Shown: positions 1-8,317, counted from the first letter of the stretch. The stretch: 64,000 bases of DNA from Fimenecus stercoravium (GCA_018711545.1 DVIC01000061.1:3480-67479), one strand, 5' to 3'. Notes: generated by a model from the sequence alone, not told the origin. Numbers and translations are program-made.

Positions 1-324
1 CGGCCGTTCGCCGCAGCATTCGCAAAGCGTTTCTTCCGTGTCGTCCTTCGGCGCCGCCTCTGCGTCCGCTTCCCGCTGCACATCCGGCAGATCGTCAAGC
101 GATTGGATCAGAATGCCCGGTGCATCGTCTGTGCGGTTTGCATCTTCCCGGGCTTGTGCCTTTGCGCGGTCGAGCTCCTCTTGAAAGACCCTTGCGAGAT
201 CCTCCAATTCGTCGTGCAGCGACTGCTCGCCGTCCGACCCGGCTTGCGGCTCGGCGTTCGGCTCAGCGTTCGGCTCAACATCCGGTTCGGGCGTGCCGCC
301 GCGTTTTTCTTTTTGATCGTCCAA
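1..324 (-). CDS. Acidic hypothetical protein, 3' end beyond window
   Basis: This open frame of 108 codons runs off the left edge. It begins with TTG, 6 nt after an AAGGAGGT ribosome-binding site, which fixes the start. The protein is very acidic and low in complexity, with an EPNAEPNAEP run near residues 18-27 and a helical DELEDLARVFQEELDRAKAQ-like stretch after it. A Cys cluster (CECC) close to the window edge suggests the beginning of a zinc ribbon. I do not recognise the family. A start in another frame at 327-329 lacks this coding character. A good promoter lies just upstream, divergent from the GH28 gene. Confidence 0.7.
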   Translation of the reverse strand, partial: MDDQKEKRGGTPEPDVEPNAEPNAEPQAGSDGEQSLHDELEDLARVFQEELDRAKAQAREDANRTDDAPGILIQSLDDLPDVQREADAEAAPKDDTEETLCECCGERP

Positions 325-355
325 GGCAATACCTCCTTGCAGGTTTATCTATCTT

Positions 356-384
356 ATATTATCACGAACTGCCTTGTATTTCAA
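356..384 (-). promoter_or_regulatory. Sigma-A-type promoter for the leftward partial gene
   Basis: The elements are TTGAAA (384-379), a 17-nt spacer and TAATAT (361-356). They sit about 30 nt upstream of the TTG-start gene. Confidence 0.55.
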
Positions 385-433
385 ATAAAATCCTGCCGCC
401 GCGCAAAATGTTTACAAAACCGACACATCCGCC

Positions 434-462
434 TTTACGCGCCCGGCGATTTGTGCTATCCT
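434..462 (+). promoter_or_regulatory. Sigma-A-type promoter for the GH28 gene
   Basis: The elements are TTTACG, a 17-nt spacer and TATCCT, ending 27 nt before the GTG start. The match is moderate. The promoter is back-to-back with the leftward promoter at 356-384. Confidence 0.45.
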
Positions 463-489
463 AATACAAAAAGAAAGGGGTGCGGCGGC

Positions 490-2025
490 GTGCGGAAAAC
501 ACTCGGCAAAACGGCGAAGCGGCTGATCGCGGCGGCGGTCTGCATTTTGTTTGCGGCGGGCGGCGCCGCCGGCTGGTATTTCGGCGTGTATACAAAGGAT
601 TTCAAGGTGACTTCGGGCGATGTTTTTTCGGAAGTGTACGAGGGGGATTTTTATGCGGACATCCCCTATGACGACTATCTTTCCGACGGCGAGCCCCCGG
701 CAGGTGTCTATACCGTGGATATCCGCGACTGCGGCGCTGTGCCTGACCGTGCGGACGTGAACAACCGTGACGCGGTGCAGACGGCGATCGACGAGGTATA
801 CACGCACGGCGGCGGGACGGTCGTGGTACGCGGCGGCAGCTTCACGACGGGCAGTTTGACGCTCAAAAGCGGTGTGACGCTGTTCATTGAGCGGGACTCG
901 GCATTGGTTGCCTCGCAAAACGGCGCAGATATGGACAAAGGCTGCCTGTTGTATGCCGAGCATGCGCGGGATATTGTGCTTACGGGCGGCGGGAAGCTGT
1001 GCGGCGAGGGAAATTGTTATTCGCTCGCGCCCGCCGAAATGCCGCAGACGGAGCCGTTTCCCGAAACGCTCGGCGTGTGGGAACTGCGGCAGGAATACCG
1101 CCGCCGCGTGCGGTTTGCCCACGAAAGCAAATATGGCAATCTGGTGCGTTTGATCGAGTGCGAGGGTGTGCGCATCGAAAACTTCATGCTGGAAAACTCC
1201 GCCGCGTGGACGCTGGAACTCAACGGCTGCACCGGGGTGCAGGTGCGAGATCTCGTGATCGACAACAACCGCCATGTTGCCAATACCGACGGCATCGACG
1301 TGGCGGGCTCGTCAAATGTGGTGATCGAGCACTGCTTCATCTCGACCGGCGACGACGGCATCGTGCTTAAAAACAGCGAGGGGCTGGGGACCGGCGACGA
1401 GATGCGGGACATCACCGTGCGCGACTGCCGCGTGACCTCCTGCACAAATGCCTTTAAGATCGGCACGGAAACGAGCGCCGATATTTCGGATGTGCTTGTC
1501 GAAAACTGCGCATTTTTCTTAAATGACATCTATCCCGGCGGCGTTTCGGGCATTTCGATTGAATCCGCCGACGGTGCGAAGGTGCAAAACGTGACGATCC
1601 GCAATATTGAGATGGACGGCGAGACCTGCCCGCTGTTCATCAGCCTCAACAACCGCAACCGCGACGGGGAAAAAGACAACGCGGGGGCGATAGACGGCGT
1701 GACGGTAGAAAACATCCGTGCAACGGGCGTGGAGATCCCCGTGATCGTGACGGGCACAAAGAAGCTGACCGTGCAAAATGTGACGCTGCGCAATTTCACG
1801 CTCGAATACGCGCCCGGTGCGGATTATTACGACTACCGCCCGTTCGTGCCCGCCTACGAGGACACGTACCCGGAGTGCAACCGCATGCGCAATTTGAACG
1901 CTTACGGGCTGTTTGCGCGCTATGCCGAAAATCTGACGCTCGAAAATTTCACGGTCACCCCGCGCGAGGGTACGCGCCGCGAGGAGTTGCTGATGAAAGA
2001 GGTCGAGAATTTTGTGCGGGTCTGA
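490..2025 (+). CDS. Membrane-anchored glycoside hydrolase family 28 (polygalacturonase-like) protein
   Basis: The product is 511 aa. The GTG start at 490 is chosen because AAAGGGG precedes it and because the first 30 residues then form a basic segment plus a hydrophobic signal anchor (LIAAAVCILFAAGGAAGWYF). The rest is a right-handed beta-helix of the pectinase type. GH28 marks are NTDGID at about 265-270 and STGDDGIVLKNS at about 285-296, which hold the Asp residues expected in catalysis, followed by a NAFKIGTET strand where classical enzymes have GHG and RIK. The family cleaves galacturonan or related alpha-linked uronic or rhamnose polymers. The substrate here cannot be read from the sequence. 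The frame is open upstream to 103, but that part is not protein-like. The gene is monocistronic, with a terminator after it. Confidence 0.85.
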   Translation: MRKTLGKTAKRLIAAAVCILFAAGGAAGWYFGVYTKDFKVTSGDVFSEVYEGDFYADIPYDDYLSDGEPPAGVYTVDIRDCGAVPDRADVNNRDAVQTAIDEVYTHGGGTVVVRGGSFTTGSLTLKSGVTLFIERDSALVASQNGADMDKGCLLYAEHARDIVLTGGGKLCGEGNCYSLAPAEMPQTEPFPETLGVWELRQEYRRRVRFAHESKYGNLVRLIECEGVRIENFMLENSAAWTLELNGCTGVQVRDLVIDNNRHVANTDGIDVAGSSNVVIEHCFISTGDDGIVLKNSEGLGTGDEMRDITVRDCRVTSCTNAFKIGTETSADISDVLVENCAFFLNDIYPGGVSGISIESADGAKVQNVTIRNIEMDGETCPLFISLNNRNRDGEKDNAGAIDGVTVENIRATGVEIPVIVTGTKKLTVQNVTLRNFTLEYAPGADYYDYRPFVPAYEDTYPECNRMRNLNAYGLFARYAENLTLENFTVTPREGTRREELLMKEVENFVRV

Positions 2026-2066
2026 GTGCGGAAAACCCGTTTCAGAATTTATAAACCATACAGTAG

Positions 2067-2094
2067 GGCGGGAGCTTGCTCCCGCCGTCTTTTT
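2067..2094 (+). terminator. Rho-independent terminator after the GH28 gene; also a dispersed repeat
   Basis: GGCGGGAGC pairs with GCTCCCGCC across a very short loop and is followed by TCTTTTT. The same GTAGGGC...GCTTGCTCCCGCCG sequence recurs at 45599-45622, so it is also a member of a small dispersed repeat family. Confidence 0.75.
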
Positions 2095-2175
2095 ATATAA
2101 GTCTGCAAACGGTATCCGTTGCATGAACCGTGCTTAAAATTCACAAATTATTCAAAACTTTTTGCCGCGCACGCC

Positions 2176-2204
2176 TTGCAAAAGGGGAAAAACAGGTATA
2201 TAGT
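2176..2204 (+). promoter_or_regulatory. Sigma-A promoter of htpG
   Basis: The elements are TTGCAA, a 17-nt spacer and TATAGT. The predicted transcription start, about 2211, falls at the left edge of the CIRCE element. A bound repressor would therefore block initiation. Confidence 0.75.
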
Positions 2205-2209
2205 ATATT

Positions 2210-2236
2210 TTAGCACTCGAAGTATTAGAGTGCTAA
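2210..2236 (+). promoter_or_regulatory. CIRCE operator (HrcA binding site)
   Basis: TTAGCACTC-N9-GAGTGCTAA is a perfect match to the CIRCE consensus with the canonical 9-nt spacer. It lies between the htpG -10 element and its ribosome-binding site, so htpG is predicted to be HrcA-repressed. Confidence 0.95.
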
Positions 2237-2257
2237 AACGTTTCGGAGGCATATGGC

Positions 2258-4147
2258 ATGGCAAAAAAGCAATTCAAGACCGAATCCAAGCGGATGCTGG
2301 ATTTGATGATCAATTCCATTTATACAAATCGGGAGATCTTTCTGCGCGAGCTCATCTCCAACGCAAGCGACGCGATCGACAAGCTGTATTTCCGCTCGTT
2401 GACCGACGACAGCGTGCAGCTGAAGCACGACGATTTTCATATTGATGTCAAGATCGATAAAGATAACCGCCTGCTGACCGTGTCCGACAACGGCATCGGC
2501 ATGACCGAGGAAGAGCTCGACAAAAACCTCGGTACCATCGCCAAAAGCGGCTCGCGGCAGTTCTCTGCCGAAAACGAGACGGACGGGCAGGATGTGGACA
2601 TCATCGGGCAGTTCGGCGTGGGCTTTTATGCGGCATTCATGGTCGCCGACCGCGTGGAGGTCGTCAGTCGCTCGTTCGGTGCGGACAAGGCGTACCGCTG
2701 GCAGTCCTCGGGTGCGGACGGCTACACCATCACCGAGGCGCAAAAAGACGGCGTCGGCACGGACGTGATTTTGCACATCAAAGAGAATACGCCCGAAGCA
2801 GAATATGACGAATTTTTAGAGACCTATACGATCTCGTCGCTCGTTAAAAAATATTCGGATTATATCCGCTTCCCCATCCAAATGGATATGGAGCATTCGC
2901 GCAAAAAAGAGGGGAGCGAGGACGAGTACGAAACGTACACCGTCCGAGAGACCGTCAACAGCATGGTGCCGCTTTGGAAAAAGGCGAAAGGCGAGATCAC
3001 CCAAGAGGAATACGAGAAATTTTATCAGGAGCGCTTCCATGCGTATGACAAGCCCCTGCGTGTCATCCACCAGAAAGCGGAGGGCACGACAAGCTACCAG
3101 GCGCTGCTGTTCATCCCCGAAAAGGCGGATTACAACTACTACTCCAAAAACTTTGAAAAAGGTCTGGCGCTGTATTCGAGCGGCGTCAAGATCATGGACA
3201 AGTGCGCAGACCTTTTACCCGACTGCTTCAGCTTTGTAAAAGGTGTGGTCGATTCCGAAGATCTCACACTGAACATTTCGCGTGAAACGCTTCAGCAGGA
3301 TCGTCAGCTCAAGGTGATCGCCCGCGCGCTTGAAAAGAAGATCAAAAAAGAGCTTGCGGATATGCTCGAAAAAGACCGCGAAAAGTACGAGCTGTTCTGG
3401 AAAGCCTTCGGCTTGCAGCTCAAATACGCGTTGTACAGCACCATCGGCGGCGAGCGCGAGCTGCTCGAAGACCTGCTGCTGTTCACGCGCGCGTCCGACT
3501 CAAAGCTGTGCACGCTGAAAGAATACGTGGATGCTATGCCCGAGGGGCAGAAATACATCTATTACGCCGCGGGCGAGAGTGTGGAAAAGCTGAATTTGCT
3601 GCCGCAGGCGGAAACGGTGCGCGACCGCGGGTACGACATCCTCTTTTTGACCGATGACGTAGATGAATTTTTGATGCAGATCCTCCACGCGCACGGCGAA
3701 AAGGAATTCCGCTCGATCTCGGGCAACGATCTGGGGCTGGAAAGCGACGAGGAAAAGAAAGAAAATGAAGAAAAAGCCGAAGCCGGCAAGCCCATGTTCG
3801 AGGCAATGCAAAAGGCGCTGGAAGGCAAGGTCAGCGAAGTGAAGCTCTCGAACCGCTTAAAAACGCACCCGGTGTGCCTGTCGAGCAAGGGTGCGATGTC
3901 CATCGAAATGGAAAAGGTGCTTGCCGCCATGCCCAATTCCGAAAATGCGCCGAAAGCCGAGCGCGTGCTGGAGCTCAACGGCGAACACCCCGTGTATGCG
4001 TCGCTTACGGCGGCGTTCGAAGCGGGCGACACGGACAAGCTTGCGCAGTACGCCAAGCTGCTGTATGACCAGGCGTGCTTGATGGAGGGGCTTTCCGTAG
4101 ACGATCCCGTCGCCTTCTCCGAAGCGGTCTGCAAGCTGATGCAGTAA
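2258..4147 (+). CDS. htpG: Molecular chaperone HtpG (Hsp90 family)
   Basis: The product is 629 aa, the full length for bacterial Hsp90. The N-terminal GHKL ATPase domain shows RELISNASDAIDKL (catalytic Glu31, Mg-binding Asn35), DNGIGMT and the lid GQFGVGFYAAF. The middle domain and C-terminal dimerisation domain follow without interruption. HtpG is an ATP-dependent cytosolic chaperone for late folding and stress recovery. GGAGG lies 8 nt before the ATG; an ATG at 2253 is out of frame. The gene is monocistronic, with CIRCE upstream and a strong hairpin downstream. CIRCE control of htpG is unusual, because the textbook HrcA targets are groESL and hrcA-grpE-dnaK. Confidence 0.98.
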   Translation: MAKKQFKTESKRMLDLMINSIYTNREIFLRELISNASDAIDKLYFRSLTDDSVQLKHDDFHIDVKIDKDNRLLTVSDNGIGMTEEELDKNLGTIAKSGSRQFSAENETDGQDVDIIGQFGVGFYAAFMVADRVEVVSRSFGADKAYRWQSSGADGYTITEAQKDGVGTDVILHIKENTPEAEYDEFLETYTISSLVKKYSDYIRFPIQMDMEHSRKKEGSEDEYETYTVRETVNSMVPLWKKAKGEITQEEYEKFYQERFHAYDKPLRVIHQKAEGTTSYQALLFIPEKADYNYYSKNFEKGLALYSSGVKIMDKCADLLPDCFSFVKGVVDSEDLTLNISRETLQQDRQLKVIARALEKKIKKELADMLEKDREKYELFWKAFGLQLKYALYSTIGGERELLEDLLLFTRASDSKLCTLKEYVDAMPEGQKYIYYAAGESVEKLNLLPQAETVRDRGYDILFLTDDVDEFLMQILHAHGEKEFRSISGNDLGLESDEEKKENEEKAEAGKPMFEAMQKALEGKVSEVKLSNRLKTHPVCLSSKGAMSIEMEKVLAAMPNSENAPKAERVLELNGEHPVYASLTAAFEAGDTDKLAQYAKLLYDQACLMEGLSVDDPVAFSEAVCKLMQ

Positions 4148-4166
4148 AAAAGAAGCAAATACACAA

Positions 4167-4201
4167 AAGCGCACTGCAAATTTGCAGTGCGCTTCGTTTT
4201 T
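4167..4201 (+). terminator. htpG terminator
   Basis: AAGCGCACTGCAAA forms a perfect 14-bp self-complementary dyad with TTTGCAGTGCGCTT, followed by CGTTTTT. The 3' arm GCAGTGCGCTT recurs at 4395-4405, across the neighbouring repeat element. Confidence 0.8.
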
Positions 4202-4405
4202 ATAAAAGGTGTTTACAAAATCAAACAAAAGTTTTCGCCCGCCTTTTACAAAAGGCGGCGGGGTCGAGGGGCAGCGCCCCCGTCGCGTCCCGCAGGACGC
4301 GAAAGCCTTTTCCGTACAAAAACGCAGGAGGGGAAGCAAAAACAGTCCGGTGGACTGTTTTTGCGCGGGGAACCCACGTCAGGGGTTCCCCGTGGCAGTG
4401 CGCTT
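4184..4405. repeat. 11-bp direct repeat bracketing the multi-hairpin element
   Basis: GCAGTGCGCTT occurs at 4184-4194 and again at 4395-4405, immediately outside the hairpin element. The right copy is followed by TTTTTG, which looks like the original T-tract of the htpG terminator. This is what an insertion into the terminator with an 11-bp target duplication would leave. The mobility reading is inference. Confidence 0.55.
4227..4392. repeat. Multi-hairpin interspersed element, copy 1
   Basis: Five consecutive hairpins are present. A at 4240-4257 is CGCCTTTT, loop AC. B is at about 4268-4280, loop AGC. C at 4284-4301 is CGCGTCC, loop CGCA. D at 4336-4364 is a 13-bp perfect stem with loop GGT. 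E at 4366-4392 is a 10-bp stem with a 7-nt loop. Between C and D lies CGCAGGAGGGG. Copy 2 (26379-26563) has the same order, loops and linker but different stem sequences. No ORF is conserved between the copies. Confidence 0.85.
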
Positions 4406-4416
4406 TTTGTTTATCT

Positions 4417-4593
4417 TTATGTCTTCGGCTTTTCGTGACAGCCGTCCTCACCGCCCGCCTTGCCGCAAATGCCGTTTTGGTGATACGGGCAGTCGGCGCA
4501 GTGCGAACGGCTTTGCTTTCGCCGTTTGATGATGCGCCGAACCGCCCACACGGCATACAGCAGCAGTGCCGCCGAGATCAGCCAAACGCCCAT
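4417..4593 (-). CDS. FeoB-associated Cys-rich membrane protein
   Basis: This 58-aa protein starts with ATG at 4593, 7 nt after AAGGAGC, a ribosome-binding site that overlaps the feoB stop. One N-terminal membrane helix (residues 3-20) is followed by a basic RRIIKRRK stretch and a short cytosolic tail with four cysteines (HCADCPYHQNGICG...GCH). This is the pattern of the small Cys-rich proteins found after feoB in many Clostridia. The family is presumed to help Fe(II) handling at the FeoB pore, but its biochemistry is not settled. The gene is the last of feoA-feoB-this and ends next to the multi-hairpin repeat. Confidence 0.85.
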   Translation of the reverse strand: MGVWLISAALLLYAVWAVRRIIKRRKQSRSHCADCPYHQNGICGKAGGEDGCHEKPKT

Positions 4594-4605
4594 ACGATCC
4601 GCTCC

Positions 4606-6648
4606 TTATAAAACCAGCATCCCGATCTGGTATACCGCGAAAGTGACGATCCACGCTACCGCCAGCTGGAACAGCGCGGCGAGCCCCATGAACGCCCAGC
4701 TGTTCGACTCCTTGCGAATGGTCGCCAGCGCCGCGGCGCAGGGGATATACAACAGGCAGAAGACCATCAGGCAGAACGCATTGAATTGTCCGAAGCCGAT
4801 GCCGCTGAGCGCGGCGGCGAAATCCGCCATGCCCTCGGGCGAGCTTGCATTGACGATGCCGAACAGCACCGCACAGCTCGAGACCACGACTTCCTTTGCG
4901 GAAATGCCCGCGATGAGCGCCACGGTGATCTGCCAAAAGCCAAGACCGATGGGCGCAAAGAACGGCACGAGCCATTTGCCGATGCTTGCCCCGAAGCTCT
5001 CCGCCGCATCGGCGACAAAGCCCTTCGGCCCAAGGTTGAGCAGCGCCCAAATGATCAGCGTTGCGACAAAGATCGTCGTACCCGCCTTTTCGAGATAATC
5101 CTTGATCTTTTCCCAAACGTAAATGCCAACGGTGCGCGCGTCGGGCATTTTGTATTCCGGCAGCTCAATGAGCAGGTAGTTGACGCTTTTTTTGCGGTCA
5201 AACAGATGCATGATCGCCGAGACCAGAATGGCGACAACGATGCCGATGAGATACATCGAGTAGGCGACAAGCATCGCGTTGTCGCCGAAAAACATTTCTG
5301 AGAACAAAATATAAATGGTCAGCCGCGCGTTGCAGCTCATAAACGGCGTGACAAGCATGACCTTATAGCGGTCGCGCTTGTTTTCGAGCGCGCGCGACGC
5401 CATGATGGCGGGTACGGTGCAGCCGAAGCCCAAGAGCATCGGGATGAACGCCTTGCCGGAAAGCCCGAGCTTGCTCATAATGCCTTCCATGACATATGCC
5501 ACGCGCGCCATATAGCCGCTGTCCTCCAAAAGCGCCAAGCACAGGAACAAAATGAGGATGTTCGGCAAAAAGGTGATGATCGTCCCCACGCCTGCGATCA
5601 CGCCGTCCACGATCAGGGACGTGAGCAGGTCGCCGGCGTTTACGGCGGCAAGCCCCGAAAGCGCCGCATCGGACAGCCAGCCTACGGCGAGCTCAAAATA
5701 GCCCTTGATGAAATCGCCGACGGTAAAGGTCAGGAAAAAAATCACCGCCATAACGGCAAGAAAAACGGGAATGCCCCAGATCTTGCTCGTGAGCACCTTG
5801 TCTGCCGCATCGGTCAGCACGTCCTGCCGCTGCTTGTGCAGCAGGACCTCGTCCATGATCTCGTCAATAAAGTCGTATTTCTGGTTGATGATATCCGACT
5901 CGTAGCTGCGGTCGAGCACATCGGGCAGATCGACCGGGTATTTTTCCGTGATCTCCTTGTCGCCCTCTAAAAGCTTGATGGCGTGCCAGCGGTAATTCTG
6001 CAAATTCGGGTAGCGCTCTCGGAGCGCCGGGATGATCCAGTCGATCTTATCCTCCAGCGCGTCGGAATACACCATGGCGAATTCCGCATGGTGGTCGTGC
6101 CGGTGCTTCGAGACTTCCTTGTGCTCGTGGATGAGGCGGTCGGGCGCTGCGTGTCCCTTGTGGTGCATGGCGGCGTGCAGCAGGGTATCTAAGCCCCGCC
6201 GCTTGCGCGCGGAAACGGGGATAACGGGGATGCCCAGCATCTCGGGCAGGCGGTGCATGTCGATCTCCATGCCGCGTTTTTCCACGATATCCATCATGTT
6301 GAGCGCGAGTACCACCGGCTTGCCAAGTTCCAAAAGCTGCAAGGTCAGATATAAACTGCGCTCAAGCGCAGAGGCGTCCGCGACATTGATGATCACGTCC
6401 ACCTCGTCACTTAAAATAAAGCGGCGCGAAACGGTCTCCTCCATGGTGTAGGAGGTCAGGCTGTAAGTGCCGGGCAGATCGACCAGATGGATGGTCATAT
6501 CATGATCCTTGATCGCGCCCTCCACCTTTTCCACCGTAACGCCCGGCCAGTTGGCGACTTTCAAATTCGCGCCGGTATAGGCGTTGAACAGGGTGGTCTT
6601 GCCGCAGTTGGGGTTACCGATAAAGCCAATGGTCATTTCATTCGCCAT
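4606..6648 (-). CDS. feoB: Ferrous iron transporter FeoB
   Basis: The product is 680 aa from ATG 6648; an in-frame GTG at 6657 is an alternative start. The N-terminal G domain has G1 GNPNCGKT (11-18), G3 DLPGTYSL and NMMD as the G4 element. A helical linker is followed by a C-terminal membrane domain with paired Gate motifs and about eight to ten helices. FeoB moves Fe(II) across the cytoplasmic membrane under GTPase control. The start lies inside the 3' end of feoA, so the two are translationally coupled, and the small Cys-rich gene follows 12 nt after the stop. No Fur or DtxR box was recognised upstream. Confidence 0.97.
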   Translation of the reverse strand: MANEMTIGFIGNPNCGKTTLFNAYTGANLKVANWPGVTVEKVEGAIKDHDMTIHLVDLPGTYSLTSYTMEETVSRRFILSDEVDVIINVADASALERSLYLTLQLLELGKPVVLALNMMDIVEKRGMEIDMHRLPEMLGIPVIPVSARKRRGLDTLLHAAMHHKGHAAPDRLIHEHKEVSKHRHDHHAEFAMVYSDALEDKIDWIIPALRERYPNLQNYRWHAIKLLEGDKEITEKYPVDLPDVLDRSYESDIINQKYDFIDEIMDEVLLHKQRQDVLTDAADKVLTSKIWGIPVFLAVMAVIFFLTFTVGDFIKGYFELAVGWLSDAALSGLAAVNAGDLLTSLIVDGVIAGVGTIITFLPNILILFLCLALLEDSGYMARVAYVMEGIMSKLGLSGKAFIPMLLGFGCTVPAIMASRALENKRDRYKVMLVTPFMSCNARLTIYILFSEMFFGDNAMLVAYSMYLIGIVVAILVSAIMHLFDRKKSVNYLLIELPEYKMPDARTVGIYVWEKIKDYLEKAGTTIFVATLIIWALLNLGPKGFVADAAESFGASIGKWLVPFFAPIGLGFWQITVALIAGISAKEVVVSSCAVLFGIVNASSPEGMADFAAALSGIGFGQFNAFCLMVFCLLYIPCAAALATIRKESNSWAFMGLAALFQLAVAWIVTFAVYQIGMLVL

Positions 6649-6874
6649 GTGCTTCACCCGCTTTCACTTCAATGTTTTTGGTGATGTGGAAGCCCAGCGC
6701 AAAGCGCGTGCCCCGCAGCTTGATGATGAGGATGCCCTTTCCCTTGCGGTTGATAACGGAAACGGACGTCCCACGGGTCATGCCCAGCGCCTCCAAACGG
6801 CGTTTCATCTCAAAGGGAAGGCGGATGTCTTCCACAACGCAGGCATCCCCGATTTTTGCGTCCTTGAGCAGCAT
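6638..6874 (-). CDS. feoA: Ferrous iron transport protein FeoA
   Basis: This 78-aa protein is a single SH3-like FeoA domain, with the MKRRLEALGMTRGTSVSVI core and the ALGFHITKNIEV end. The start ATG 6874 follows AGGAGGACGCTAT; the open frame extends 11 codons further upstream but has no ribosome-binding site there. FeoA is a small cytosolic partner of FeoB that modulates its activity. The gene overlaps feoB by about 11 nt. Confidence 0.95.
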   Translation of the reverse strand: MLLKDAKIGDACVVEDIRLPFEMKRRLEALGMTRGTSVSVINRKGKGILIIKLRGTRFALGFHITKNIEVKAGEAHGE

Positions 6875-6898
6875 ATAGCGTCCTCCTGTGAAATAGAA

Positions 6899-6926
6899 AA
6901 GAGGCAAAGCCGCAGACTCTGCCTCT
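6899..6926 (-). terminator. Terminator after the NahK-like kinase gene
   Basis: Read leftward, AGAGGCA pairs with TGCCTCT around a 13-nt loop and is followed by TTTTC. It separates the kinase gene from feoA, which starts 25 nt further on. Confidence 0.6.
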
Positions 6927-6970
6927 CGGTTTGAAGCTGCCGGTTATAGCGGCACATGGTTTTTCTTTGC

Positions 6971-8092
6971 TTATTTTGCTTCGGCTGCCGCGCGCGCGGT
7001 GACGGCGCGCATATCGTCCATTTTTTGCTCCATATCCCGCACAAGCGCAAACTGCGTGTGGCAGCGCACCAGATTGTGCTCAGGATACGCGGTCTTGAAG
7101 TATGTATCGCCGTTCAAATAATCGGTCAAAAAGCGCATGCCGCATTCATACGTCATCAGCTTCGCCGAAAACGGCAGGTATTCGATCTCCTGTGCGGTCA
7201 GGCTTTTGCCCGCCGATTTTAAGTACCCGCGCGTGTATGCCTCATACAGCGGCAGGCTTAAGGAGACCTTGGAAACGTCTTTTTCATCCTCGCTTGCGGT
7301 GTTCGCGCCGAAACGGATGCTGTCGCCGAAATCGTAAAGCGCAAGACCCGGCATAACGGTGTCGAGGTCGATGATGCAAATGCCCTTGTTCGTCTTTTCG
7401 TCGAACAGGATGTTGTTGAGCTTTGTATCGTTGTGTGTTACGCGCACAGGCAGCTCGCCTTTTGCGAGCAGGTCGATGAGCACATGCGTGTCCGCCTCGC
7501 GTGCGCGCACAAACGCGATCTCGTCGGCGACCGAAGCGGCTCGTCCGGCGGCATCCTCTTTTACGGCGCGCTCAAAATCCGCAAAGCGTGAGACGGTGTT
7601 ATGGAAGTTCGGAATGGTCTCGGCGAGCGTTTCACCGGGATAATCCGCCAGTTCGTTCTGGAACGCGCCGAACGCCTCGCCGGCATTGTAAAAAACAGTC
7701 TCACTTTCAATGGTGTTGCAGGTGTAAACGCCGCCGACATGGCGGTAGCAGCGCCAGCAGTTGCCGTTGTCGTCGCGCACATAGTATTTGCCGTCTACGG
7801 CAGGCAGGAAATTGAGTGTCTCGCGCAGAACATCCCCGCCGCGCGCGGCAATCTTTTTTTGCAAATGCGTGGTTACACCGACAATATTCTGCATGAGCGC
7901 GTCGGGATCTTTGAACACATTGGTGTTGATCTTCTGGACCACATACTCCTGCACGACGCCGCTCGCATCCGTAAAATGCATGCGATAGGTCGTGTTGATG
8001 TGCCCGTTGTTAATGCTTTGGAATGTGTCGTATTCCCCCGGCAGCGCAAAGCTTTGCTGAATAAACAGCGGATCTAAAGCTTTCTGTTCCAA
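6971..8092 (-). CDS. APH-fold sugar kinase, N-acetylhexosamine 1-kinase (NahK)-like
   Basis: The product is 373 aa from a TTG at 8092, chosen because GAAAGGG lies 8 nt before it. The longer ATG at 8146 would start within about 2 nt of the predicted transcription start and has no ribosome-binding site. The fold is the aminoglycoside phosphotransferase/choline kinase type: an N-terminal nucleotide lobe, then THNDTKLNNILFD (catalytic loop), CIIDLDTVMPG (metal-binding Asp) and ALYDFGDSIRFGANT. The last two blocks resemble NahK, which phosphorylates GlcNAc or GalNAc at C1 in the lacto-N-biose pathway. No LNB phosphorylase or sugar transporter is adjacent, so the substrate is open. The gene stands alone behind a strong promoter. 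Confidence 0.75.
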   Translation of the reverse strand: MEQKALDPLFIQQSFALPGEYDTFQSINNGHINTTYRMHFTDASGVVQEYVVQKINTNVFKDPDALMQNIVGVTTHLQKKIAARGGDVLRETLNFLPAVDGKYYVRDDNGNCWRCYRHVGGVYTCNTIESETVFYNAGEAFGAFQNELADYPGETLAETIPNFHNTVSRFADFERAVKEDAAGRAASVADEIAFVRAREADTHVLIDLLAKGELPVRVTHNDTKLNNILFDEKTNKGICIIDLDTVMPGLALYDFGDSIRFGANTASEDEKDVSKVSLSLPLYEAYTRGYLKSAGKSLTAQEIEYLPFSAKLMTYECGMRFLTDYLNGDTYFKTAYPEHNLVRCHTQFALVRDMEQKMDDMRAVTARAAAEAK

Positions 8093-8154
8093 TACGTACA
8101 CCCTTTCGGCTGTTTTGTGCCCGCCGCAGCTTTTGGCGAGTAACATTTCTCTAC

Positions 8155-8183
8155 ATTATAAACCGTTTTTCGCGTTTCGTCAA
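8155..8183 (-). promoter_or_regulatory. Strong sigma-A promoter for the NahK-like kinase
   Basis: TTGACG, a 17-nt spacer and a perfect TATAAT. The predicted start at about 8148 gives a 56-nt leader to the TTG start codon. Confidence 0.85.
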
Positions 8184-8255
8184 TAAGAAGCGCGCGCTGC
8201 ATACCGCCGCGCTCGCGCGATCGCCTTTTTCCTGCGGCGCAAATGAAAAAATCTC

Positions 8256-8284
8256 TTTACACGACCGCGTTTATAGGCTAAAAT
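8256..8284 (+). promoter_or_regulatory. Sigma-A promoter for the pyrH-polC run
   Basis: TTTACA, a 17-nt spacer and TAAAAT, 33 nt before the pyrH start and divergent from the kinase promoter. Confidence 0.7.
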
Positions 8285-8317
8285 AAATACGATAAAGTCG
8301 GAACGGAGGCTCCCGGT

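Noticed and set aside
103..489. Upstream extension of the GH28 frame
   Set aside because: It is Arg/Cys-rich and not protein-like, it overlaps the leftward gene and both promoters, and there is a ribosome-binding site only at 480.
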